NCBI RefSeq assembly: GCF_010548305.1
Contig: NZ_JAAGLV010000013.1
Span: 62,001-126,000, forward strand
Source of the DNA: Streptomyces sp. SID13031
Lineage (GTDB): Bacteria; Actinomycetota; Actinomycetes; Propionibacteriales; Kribbellaceae
Length of the DNA stretch: 64,000 nucleotides
Reading direction: 5' to 3'
Shown here: one piece after another, positions 57,672 to 64,000 of the stretch
Layout of the letters: each line of letters begins with the position of its first letter
Numbering within the stretch: position 1 is the first letter of the stretch
Program-made: the position numbers and the translations under genes
Notes under the pieces: generated by a model
The model's database searches: none
Told to the model about the DNA's origin: nothing
The model's input: the letters and a program-made list of their open reading frames with translations, nothing else

Positions 57672-58820
57672 TCAGCGACCGAGGACGAAGGTCTGGATGG
57701 CGATCACGGCGGCGCCGCGGGCCCACTGGGTGAATGACGGGTCTTGCAGGATGAGCGGGGGCGGGACCGCGGCCGGATGCCGATCGGCCCGCAGACCGGC
57801 TTGTAGCTCGTCCTGTGCCACCGTGGCCAGCTGGACGCCCTCGCCGCCGAGCATCACCGCCTCGGGCATGGTGAAGTTGCTCGCCGCCGCGATCAGGCGG
57901 CCCAGGGCGTGCCCCGCGGCGCCGACCACGCGGCGTGCCTCCGGGTCCCCGTTCTTGGCCAGGTCCAGACATTCGTCGTACTCGACCGGTCGGCCGAGTG
58001 CCGCGCTGATCTGGCGGGTGATCGCGTCGGTGGTGAGCATCGAGGCTGCGCAGCCGTGATGACCGCGCTCACAGAGCGGGCCGTCCGGGTCGAGCTGGAA
58101 GTGGCCGATCAGACCTAGTCCGGCCTCGGTGGTGTCGACCAGCTTGTCGTGCACGACGAGGCCGTAGCCGATGCCCGCGCCGATGGTGACCAGGCAGAAC
58201 CGGCTGATCCCGCGACCGGCGCCGAACCAGTGGATCGCCTCGGTCACGGCGGTGACGTCGTTCGCGACCACCACCTGGGCGCCGGTGCGCTCGGCGATGA
58301 GCTGCCGGAACCGCACGTCCTCCCAGTCCAGGAAGTCGCCGCGGAGTACGTCGCCCGAGCCGTTGATGTGGCCGCCGAGGCTGACCCCGATCCCGCTGAT
58401 CCCCGGTAGGCCGTGGGCGAGTGAGCGTGCGAGCTCGACCACTACGTCGGCGACCGCCTCGGGGGGGTGATCGGGGAGCGGGCGCTCCTCGGTCGCGATC
58501 ACCTCGGCCCTGAGCGTGGTCAGCACGCCCAAGGCGGCGTCGCTGGTCAGCTTCACCCCGACGAAGTGATGCGAGGTGGGCACGATGTCCAACGGCTGCG
58601 ACGGCCGCCCGACCCGGGGATCAGTCGGCCCACCCGGTACTTCGACCAGCAGCCCTGACTCGAGCATCGGCTTGGTCAACCGGGTCAGACTCCCCGCCGA
58701 CAGCTCTACCCGTAGAGCCAGCTCGGCCCGCGACAGTGGCCCGTCCAGGAGGATCTCCAGCGCAAGCCGATGCGACGGCCCGCTCAGCGGCCGCCAGCCA
58801 CCCGCTCCAACGCCTCCCAC
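57672..58820 (-). CDS. ROK-family transcriptional regulator
   Basis: The 382-residue protein has a winged helix at residues 18-65 (ALEILLDGPLSRAELALRVELS) and a sugar-kinase-like ROK domain with VGVSLGG-type phosphate loops, IGAGIGYGLVVHDKL and the zinc motif CERGHHGCAASML. It resembles NagC/XylR-type repressors that sense a sugar. No sugar-use genes are adjacent, so the regulon is unknown. GTG 58820 is the only start that keeps the helix-turn-helix. Confidence 0.9.
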   Translation of the reverse strand: MGGVGAGGWRPLSGPSHRLALEILLDGPLSRAELALRVELSAGSLTRLTKPMLESGLLVEVPGGPTDPRVGRPSQPLDIVPTSHHFVGVKLTSDAALGVLTTLRAEVIATEERPLPDHPPEAVADVVVELARSLAHGLPGISGIGVSLGGHINGSGDVLRGDFLDWEDVRFRQLIAERTGAQVVVANDVTAVTEAIHWFGAGRGISRFCLVTIGAGIGYGLVVHDKLVDTTEAGLGLIGHFQLDPDGPLCERGHHGCAASMLTTDAITRQISAALGRPVEYDECLDLAKNGDPEARRVVGAAGHALGRLIAAASNFTMPEAVMLGGEGVQLATVAQDELQAGLRADRHPAAVPPPLILQDPSFTQWARGAAVIAIQTFVLGR

Positions 58821-58852
58821 CCCACAAGACCTTACCGTCGCGGGGCGATTCG

Positions 58853-59557
58853 TCAGTGCGGGAGTTTGCGGGTGTCGATCAGCTGTTGGGCGACGTCGCG
58901 GAGTTTGGTGTTGGTGTCTTGGGAGTAGCGCTTCAGGATGGCGAAGGCCCGGTCGTCGTCGACGTCGAAGCGCTCCATCAGGATGCCCATCGCCTGGCCG
59001 ACGAGCTTTCGGGCGTCGACGGCCTGCGCCATGGTCTCTTCGTGTCGTGCTGAGGCGACTGCTACGGAGGCGTGGCGGGCGAGGATGTGCGCGATTGCGT
59101 CGTCGTCCTCGCCGAAGGCGTCCGGCTCTGCGGAGTACAGGCCCAGTACGCCGACAGTGGCGCGGCCGGCGTCACCGGTGGTCAGGGGGACGTCCAGCAC
59201 GCTGCGGATGCCGAGCCCTGCCACTTTGGTGGCCCACTCCGGCCAGCGCTGGTCCTGGGTGGTGTCGCGGATCAGGATCGTGTTGCCATCCCGCAGGGCG
59301 GCGATCAACGGTCCGTTGTCGGCGGCGATCTGCGGGCCGTACACATCGGCCACGATCGGATCGGTGACCGCGGCAACCTCCGGCTGTGCGCCGCGCGTCG
59401 CGAGGGTCACGCCCGCATAGGTGCAGTTCAGAGCCTGTAGGGCGAACTGGACGACCGCGTCGATCGTCTCCTCGACGCCGGGGGCATCGTGCAACTCGAT
59501 GGCGAGTCGCGCAAAGGCGTCCGCGGACGTCGGCGCGGCAACCTCGAAGTCAGCCAT
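58853..59557 (-). CDS. GAF-ANTAR domain RNA-binding regulator
   Basis: The 234-residue protein has a GAF sensor domain at residues 20-150 and a C-terminal ANTAR domain (ARKLVGQAMGILMERFDVDDDRAFAILKRYSQ), which binds paired hexaloop hairpins in mRNA to stop termination. ATG 59557 has GGAG six bases upstream; an ATG at 59572 would add five residues. No obvious dual-hairpin target was found next to it. Confidence 0.9.
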   Translation of the reverse strand: MADFEVAAPTSADAFARLAIELHDAPGVEETIDAVVQFALQALNCTYAGVTLATRGAQPEVAAVTDPIVADVYGPQIAADNGPLIAALRDGNTILIRDTTQDQRWPEWATKVAGLGIRSVLDVPLTTGDAGRATVGVLGLYSAEPDAFGEDDDAIAHILARHASVAVASARHEETMAQAVDARKLVGQAMGILMERFDVDDDRAFAILKRYSQDTNTKLRDVAQQLIDTRKLPH

Positions 59558-59751
59558 CCGGGCTCCAGACATGAGTAAACGTCAGGGGGCACCCCGTGGC
59601 TGGAGTGTTCCTCAGCGCACATCATGCAGCCTCGCCCGCGGGAAGTGGTAGCCGGATCCCCGGATTCCTCGGACAGGGTTCCGGCGGTGCTCTACCGGGC
59701 AGTATCAGCCATCCTCGACGCGGCGGTTCCAGCTGGGCCCGATGCGGCGGT

Positions 59752-60072
59752 TCAGCGGTGCTCGACCTCGCAGTGCGGCAGGCCGGTGGAGCTCGGGGTG
59801 CAGACGAGGTAGGTGTTGTCGCCGGCGGAGGTGTCGCTGACCCACGGCATCACGGATTTGCCGGCCAGCAGGGTGTCGAGGGTCTGCAGGTCGGGGTCGC
59901 GCGGCTCCGGGTGGTGGCGGTACCCCGCGGCGCCGAGCGCGAGCGCGATGGACATCGCGAGCAGGTTCGTCTGGGTCGGCTCCGCCGGGCGCTCGGAGTC
60001 GTCGGCGGGCTCGAGCCGGATGCCGTGGTCGGGGACGTCGATGATCCGGGCGACATAGCTGCCAGCAGTCAT
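59752..60072 (-). CDS. Small protein of unknown function
   Basis: The 106-residue protein (start MTAGSYVARIIDVPDHG) has no recognised family. It contains an Ala/Leu-rich middle (LAMSIALALGAAGY) and three cysteine or serine-rich positions at the end (YLVCTPSSTGLPHCEVEHR). ATG 60072 is preferred over longer forms that would overlap the divergent tetR promoter. It may be controlled by that TetR protein. Confidence 0.6.
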   Translation of the reverse strand: MTAGSYVARIIDVPDHGIRLEPADDSERPAEPTQTNLLAMSIALALGAAGYRHHPEPRDPDLQTLDTLLAGKSVMPWVSDTSAGDNTYLVCTPSSTGLPHCEVEHR

Positions 60073-60096
60073 GTCAATGACAGTAGACCTTTCGGT

Positions 60097-60116
60097 TCTG
60101 GGTTGCACATCCCAGA
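60097..60116. promoter_or_regulatory. Inverted repeat between divergent genes
   Basis: TCTGGG and CCCAGA flank TTGCACAT in the 64-bp gap between the small leftward gene and tetR. It is a plausible site for TetR autoregulation. Confidence 0.45.
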
Positions 60117-60136
60117 TTTGTGAGTAGGGTGGCCGC

Positions 60137-60781
60137 ATGACCGGTGCTGCGAGGCTGACGAGGAAAGGCCGCGCGACCAAGGAGCGCATCGTCTCCGCGG
60201 CCGCCGACCTGATCTACGAGCACGGCGTCGCGGGCACGAGCATCGAGGACGTCCGCGCGGCGGCGGGGGTCAGCGGGTCGCAGATGACGCACTACTTCCA
60301 GGACAAACGCAGCCTGGTCGCCGACGTGGTCGACCATCAGGCCAAGGTCGTGATGGAGCTCCAGCGCAGCCCCGTCGGTGCGTTGGACAGCTTTGCGGCG
60401 CTGCGGGCCTGGGCGGCGGTCCACGTGCAGCACCAGCTCGACAATCACTGCGAGGGCGGCTGCCGGCTCGGCTCGCTGGCGGGTGAGGTGGTCGAGACCG
60501 ATCTGCTCGCCCGCGCTCGGCTGGCGCTCGGCTTCGAGCAATGGGAGCAACTGCTGCGCGAGGGCCTGCAGGCGATGTACGACCGCGGCGACCTGCGATC
60601 CGCTGCGGATCCGGAGAAGCTGGCGATGGCCCTGCTCGCCGCACTACAAGGCGGGACACTGCTCACGCAGACCAAACGGGAGGTCGCTCCGCTGGTGGCG
60701 GCACTCGATTCCATGCTGACCTACGTCGAGTCGTTCGCGACCGACCCGGCGGCTGTCGGGCGGGGAGGACGAGATGGCTGA
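60137..60781 (+). CDS. TetR-family transcriptional regulator
   Basis: The 214-residue protein has a TetR helix-turn-helix at residues 15-60 (IVSAAADLIYEHGVAGTSIE, GVSGSQMTHYFQDKRSLVADVV) and a C-terminal ligand domain containing a CEGGC segment, which could sense thiol or electrophile stress. The end of the gene overlaps nhaA by 8 nt, so the antiporter is co-expressed with its regulator. Confidence 0.92.
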   Translation: MTGAARLTRKGRATKERIVSAAADLIYEHGVAGTSIEDVRAAAGVSGSQMTHYFQDKRSLVADVVDHQAKVVMELQRSPVGALDSFAALRAWAAVHVQHQLDNHCEGGCRLGSLAGEVVETDLLARARLALGFEQWEQLLREGLQAMYDRGDLRSAADPEKLAMALLAALQGGTLLTQTKREVAPLVAALDSMLTYVESFATDPAAVGRGGRDG

Positions 60782-62732
60782 CTTCTCGGGACTGCTGAGC
60801 GGGCGGACGAACTGGACCAAGGAGTTCGCGGCGCCGATCCGGGACTTCCTGCGGACCGAGTCCGGGAGCTCGGGTGTGCTTGCGGCGGCGATCCTGCTCG
60901 CGCTGGCCTGGGCGAACCTCGCGCCGGGGTCCTACTCCGACTTCTGGCACACCGACTTCTCGCTCGCGCTCGGTGGGCGCGAGCTCCAGATGACGTTGCA
61001 GGAGTGGGTGAACAGCGGGCTGATGACGTTGTTCTTCCTGGTGGTCGGGTTGGAGGCGCGGCGCGAGTTCGACCTGGGTGATCTGCGCGACCGGAGCAGG
61101 TTCGTGCTGCCGGTGGTCGCGGGGGTGGCCGGAATGGCTGCGCCGGTGCTGATCTACCTGGCGTTCAACCACGGTGGCGAGGGTGCACATGGGTGGGGCG
61201 TCGCGATGTCGACCGACACCGCGCTCGCACTCGGCCTGCTGGCGCTGGTCGGGCGCGGAGTGCCGGATCGCGTCCGGGTGTTCCTGCTGACCGTGTTCGT
61301 CGTCGACGATCTGATCGCGTTGCTGGTGATCGCGATCGTCTACAGCGAGAACATCTCCCTGATGCCGTTGACGATCGCGATCGTTGCCTTCGGCGTGCTG
61401 CTGGTGGCGAGTCTGTTCCACGTCCGGCAGGTCGGGGTGTACGTCGCGCTGGGCGTGATCACCTGGGCCGCCTTGCTGACCAGCGGTGTCGACCCGGTGG
61501 TCGCGGGGTTGGCGATCGGGTTGACCGCATCGGCGTACTCGCCGGGGCGCGACGACCTCGAGCAGGCGACCGGCCTGTTCCGGTTGTTCCGCGAGCAGCC
61601 GACGCCGGAGCTGGCCCGGAGTGCCACCCTGGGGCTGACCTCGACACTCTCGCCGAACGCGCGACTCCAGCACTTCTACCACCCGTGGACGAGCTACCTG
61701 ATCGTGCCGATCTTCGGCCTGGCCAACGCGGGCGTCACGATCGATGGTGGTTTCCTGGCGCAGGCGTACCGATCGCCGATCACGCTTGGCATCCTGTTCG
61801 GCTACGTGATCGGCAAGCCGGTCGCGGTGATGGCGGCGTCCTGGGCGCTGACCCGCTTCACCGGCGGCCGGTTACGGCCCCAGGTCGGCTGGGCCGCGGT
61901 CGCGGGCAGCGGCACGATCGCCGGCATGGGCTTCACGGTTTCGTTGCTGATAGCAACATTGGCGTTCGAGGGGCCGGCGCTGGCGGAGGCGAAGCTCGGA
62001 CTGCTGTCCGCCGTGCTCGTCGCGTCGGCCGTGACGTGGCTGGTCTTCCAGGCCGCGCACTTGTTGTCGCCGGCGCGCAAGGCGGTCGCGTTGCTCGGTG
62101 ATGTGGACGAGCTGGTCGACCTGATGGAGCCGGTCGACCCCGAGCGAGACCACATCCGCGGACCGGAGACGGCTTCGGTGACCTTGGTCGAGTACGGCGA
62201 CTTCGAATGCCCCTACTGCGGCCTGGCGGAGCCCGTCGTCCGGGATCTGCTGAAGGACGACGACCTTCGGTACGTGTGGCGGCACCTGCCGTTGACGGAT
62301 GTGCATCCCCGAGCCCAGATCGCGGCCGAGGTCGCGGAGGCTGCGTCTGCGCAAGGTGCGTTCTGGGAGATGCACGACCTGCTGCTCACGAACCAGGAGA
62401 ACCTGAAGCCGGCCGACCTGATGTCCTATGCCGAGCAGCTCGGACTGGACGACGACCGGATCCACGATGAGGTCAAACGGCACAACGCGGCCGCCCGAAT
62501 CGCCCAGGACGTCGAATCCGCCGACCTCAGCGGCGTCTCCGGCACCCCGACCTTCTTCGTCAACGGCCAACGCCACTACGGCGCCTACGACGTCGCCACC
62601 CTCACCACAGCAATCAAGACAGCGCGCATCCGCGCCAAGATCAGGGACACCGACCTCCCCCCGCTGGTCCGACGCCGGCGAGCACGATCGACCTCGGGCG
62701 AACCGTCTGACGGCCGTAGTCACAGCCCATGA
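60774..62732 (+). CDS. nhaA: Na+/H+ antiporter NhaA fused to a thioredoxin/DsbA-like domain
   Basis: The 652-residue protein has an NhaA domain of about 11-12 helices (residues 15-430) with EARREFDLGDL, the ion-binding FVVDDLIALLVIA and GSGTIAGMGFTVSLLIA, followed by a DsbA/thioredoxin-like domain with the redox motif CPYC near residues 477-480 (YGDFECPYCGL) and the cis-Pro region GVSGTPTFFVNG. This fusion is known in actinobacteria. The soluble domain should lie in the cytoplasm and may regulate or be regulated by the antiporter. GGGAGGA precedes ATG 60774. Confidence 0.93.
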   Translation: MADFSGLLSGRTNWTKEFAAPIRDFLRTESGSSGVLAAAILLALAWANLAPGSYSDFWHTDFSLALGGRELQMTLQEWVNSGLMTLFFLVVGLEARREFDLGDLRDRSRFVLPVVAGVAGMAAPVLIYLAFNHGGEGAHGWGVAMSTDTALALGLLALVGRGVPDRVRVFLLTVFVVDDLIALLVIAIVYSENISLMPLTIAIVAFGVLLVASLFHVRQVGVYVALGVITWAALLTSGVDPVVAGLAIGLTASAYSPGRDDLEQATGLFRLFREQPTPELARSATLGLTSTLSPNARLQHFYHPWTSYLIVPIFGLANAGVTIDGGFLAQAYRSPITLGILFGYVIGKPVAVMAASWALTRFTGGRLRPQVGWAAVAGSGTIAGMGFTVSLLIATLAFEGPALAEAKLGLLSAVLVASAVTWLVFQAAHLLSPARKAVALLGDVDELVDLMEPVDPERDHIRGPETASVTLVEYGDFECPYCGLAEPVVRDLLKDDDLRYVWRHLPLTDVHPRAQIAAEVAEAASAQGAFWEMHDLLLTNQENLKPADLMSYAEQLGLDDDRIHDEVKRHNAAARIAQDVESADLSGVSGTPTFFVNGQRHYGAYDVATLTTAIKTARIRAKIRDTDLPPLVRRRRARSTSGEPSDGRSHSP

Positions 62733-63091
62733 GGAGCTGGCGCGGCGCGAGCCGGTGCTGGCGGGGCTGCTCGATGAGTATGGCGAGGTCGATCCGTTCG
62801 GCTGGTCGGACGAACGCATGGAGGCCAGCCGGCCTCACCGATGCCGAAGCGATCACCGCGCTGACCGCGGTCCGGGGGATCGGCCTGTGGTCGGCCCAGA
62901 TGTTCCTCGTCGCCCAGTTGCACCGCGCCGACATCCTCCCCGCAGGCGACGGCGGCATCCGTCGGGCCGTGGCGGCCGCGTGGTCGCTGCCGCAACTACC
63001 GACCATCAAGGAGGTCGAACAACTCGGCGCGCCGTGGGCTCCGTATCGCACCTACGCGGCGGCGCTCCTCTGGCGTTCGCTCGGCTCTTGA
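62707..63091 (+). pseudogene. Decayed AlkA-type DNA glycosylase gene
   Basis: In one frame from 62707 the sequence LTAVVTAHEELARREPVLAG and GEVDPFGWSDE looks like the N-terminal part of a 3-methyladenine DNA glycosylase. After about 62825, in another frame, GLTDAEAITALTAVRGIGLW is the helix-hairpin-helix part, and LHRADILPAGDGGIRRAV carries the catalytic-aspartate region, running to a stop at 63091. Roughly 100 residues that should lie between them are missing. The first part overlaps the end of nhaA. Confidence 0.7.
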
Positions 63092-63097
63092 AGTGCG

Positions 63098-63134
63098 GTG
63101 GCAGTAATTAGTCCTACTAGGTCATTGCTGCCAC
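63098..63134. promoter_or_regulatory. Inverted repeat before the rhodanese gene
   Basis: GTGGCAG (63098-63104) and CTGCCAC (63128-63134) form a perfect 7-bp dyad around AT-rich sequence that includes AATTAGTCCTACTAGG. It could be the terminator of the decayed gene or an operator for the rhodanese gene. Confidence 0.5.
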
Positions 63135-63201
63135 TGTCGTGAAGGTCGGGCCTTCGGGAAGCTGGGATCTCCGCAGAAATCCGACCGAAGGAGATCCGAA
63201 G

Positions 63202-63657
63202 ATGTCGACGGTGCTGCAGACTCCGCCCGCTGTGCAGGATGAGGCGGTCGCTCACTTTGCCGGGAAGCTCCGATTCGAGACCGACCCGTCGGATGTCGCG
63301 GCGGATATCGGCGCCGGCGTTGGCGGCTGGGTGTTGGTGGACAGCCGGAGTCAGGCGAGCTGGGATCAGGGGCACGTGCCCGGGGCGATTCACTTGCCGA
63401 CGGGGGAGGTCGCAGCGCGGGCTGCGTCCGTAGTACCGGCTGGGACTCCGGTGGTCACGTATTGCTGGGGGCCGGCCTGCAATGGCGGTACGAAGGCGGC
63501 GCTGGAGTTCGCCAAGCTGGGCTATCCGGTGAAGGAGATGATCGGCGGGATGGAGTACTGGACTCGCGAAGGTCTGCCGGTGGAGACCGCGGCCGGCATC
63601 ACCCGCCAATCGTCCGACCCGCTGACTGCGCCCACCGGGATCGCCTGCGCTTGCTGA
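63202..63657 (+). CDS. Rhodanese-like sulfurtransferase
   Basis: The 151-residue protein is a single rhodanese domain with VLVDSRSQASWDQGHVPGAI and the active-site loop at Cys88 (YCWGPACNGG). Cysteine there carries the persulfide. An N-terminal extension of about 35 residues and a C-terminal CAC tail are outside the domain. AAGGAG lies before ATG 63202. The physiological acceptor is unknown. Confidence 0.9.
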   Translation: MSTVLQTPPAVQDEAVAHFAGKLRFETDPSDVAADIGAGVGGWVLVDSRSQASWDQGHVPGAIHLPTGEVAARAASVVPAGTPVVTYCWGPACNGGTKAALEFAKLGYPVKEMIGGMEYWTREGLPVETAAGITRQSSDPLTAPTGIACAC

Positions 63658-63851
63658 TCAGCCCACGCCAGTTCCGCGAGTCGGTCACCATCGACGGCCT
63701 CACCCGCACGCTCCTGGCCGCGGCCCTGGTCGGCTGGGGAATCGCCCGCACCCACCAAGCCGCGAACGACCAGGCACCCACCCCGTCCACGCCCCAATCC
63801 CCGAGAACGCCTGACGGCCTGCTAGGCCGGACGAGCGTCGTTGGGTGGTAA
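63651..63851 (+). CDS. Possible small membrane protein
   Basis: A frame from TTG 63651 (overlapping the rhodanese stop) gives about 66 residues with one hydrophobic segment (GLTRTLLAAALVGWGIA) and a Pro/Thr-rich tail. Codon use is GC-rich in the third position. There is no clear ribosome binding site, so it may not be real. The rest of 63852-63947 shows nothing recognisable. Confidence 0.35.
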   Translation: MLISPRQFRESVTIDGLTRTLLAAALVGWGIARTHQAANDQAPTPSTPQSPRTPDGLLGRTSVVGW

Positions 63852-63947
63852 CTAACTTGCACCTGGAGACGAGAAGTTTCCACTTAGCTGGCTAGTGGCC
63901 TGCCGGGGTTGGAGCGCCGACGGAGGAGGGCGTGGGGAGGGGCGGCA

Positions 63948-64000
63948 TCAGGGGTGGAGGTTGGCCAGGTAGTCGGCGTTGCCTCGGATGGCGGCTTCGT
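63948..64000 (-). CDS. C-terminal end of an unidentified gene, partial
   Basis: On the minus strand a frame open to the window edge gives EAAIRGNADYLANLHP before a TGA at 63950-63948. Only 17 residues are available, so no family can be named. Confidence 0.4.
   Translation of the reverse strand, partial: EAAIRGNADYLANLHP

Overview
The window is high-GC DNA with GTG and TTG starts, very dense gene packing, chains of 4-nt start/stop overlaps, two likely leaderless promoters and an iron box of the DtxR/IdeR type. This points to a soil actinobacterium. The gene mix (exported flavin amine oxidases, glgX-treY-treZ, an XRE-SARP-NB-ARC giant regulator, a GH75 chitosanase, a NhaA-thioredoxin fusion) fits a Kribbella-like member of the Propionibacteriales, but that placement is inference. 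No tRNA, rRNA, CRISPR array, replication origin or intact insertion sequence was seen.

Layout. 1-1784: end of an F420-type oxidoreductase gene, malate synthase and a bidirectional terminator. 1789-9364: the most unusual block. A MarR gene sits between a leftward operon (two SMR exporters, a nucleoside-deaminase-like protein, a DsbA/FrnE-like protein) and a rightward operon (free-standing adenylation enzyme, carrier protein, ectoine-synthase-like cyclase, acyl-CoA-dehydrogenase-like flavoprotein, transglutaminase-like protein, Asp/Glu-racemase-superfamily protein). Related ATGCATGTAC-type sequences lie in front of all three transcription units. It reads as a small, self-regulated pathway that loads an amino acid on a carrier, oxidises it, possibly closes a cyclic amidine, and exports a small cation. 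9366-10729: a probably inactive IS701-like protein and an AT-rich spacer. 10730-16392: universal stress protein with an APC permease, then a MerR-VIT/VWA operon with a dyad in its promoter, then a palindromic dispersed repeat. 16527-21313: exported amine oxidase with an exported Rid protein, trypsin-like protease with a membrane protein, and a divergent TetR gene with a long palindromic operator. 21470-27720: glgX-treY-treZ, converting glycogen to trehalose. 27787-28783: a short orphan transcription unit (59-residue protein) and a broken response-regulator gene. 28778-32203: an iron-box-controlled divergent pair, a penicillin-acylase/siderophore-acyltransferase fusion facing a siderophore-interacting protein. 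32249-41497: TMEM175-like channel, chitosanase, second copy of the dispersed repeat, aldo/keto reductase with a MerR-type promoter, a second exported amine oxidase with a secreted partner, a Rieske/DUF6529/COG4315 redox operon, an aminotransferase and the MerR gene that probably recognises the same operator. 41601-46846: FAD enzyme, membrane protein and a 1094-residue regulator. 46991-53952: RDD protein and an NAD-type formate dehydrogenase operon (fdsG-B-A-D) ending in moeA. 54023-56771: alr-ddl-vanX. 57130-64000: AhpD-like protein, ROK regulator, GAF-ANTAR protein, TetR with NhaA-thioredoxin, a decayed DNA glycosylase, a rhodanese and the end of a gene leaving the window.

All functional statements come from reading motifs and gene context by eye. 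No database search was run, and family assignments for the less typical proteins should be read with the stated confidences.
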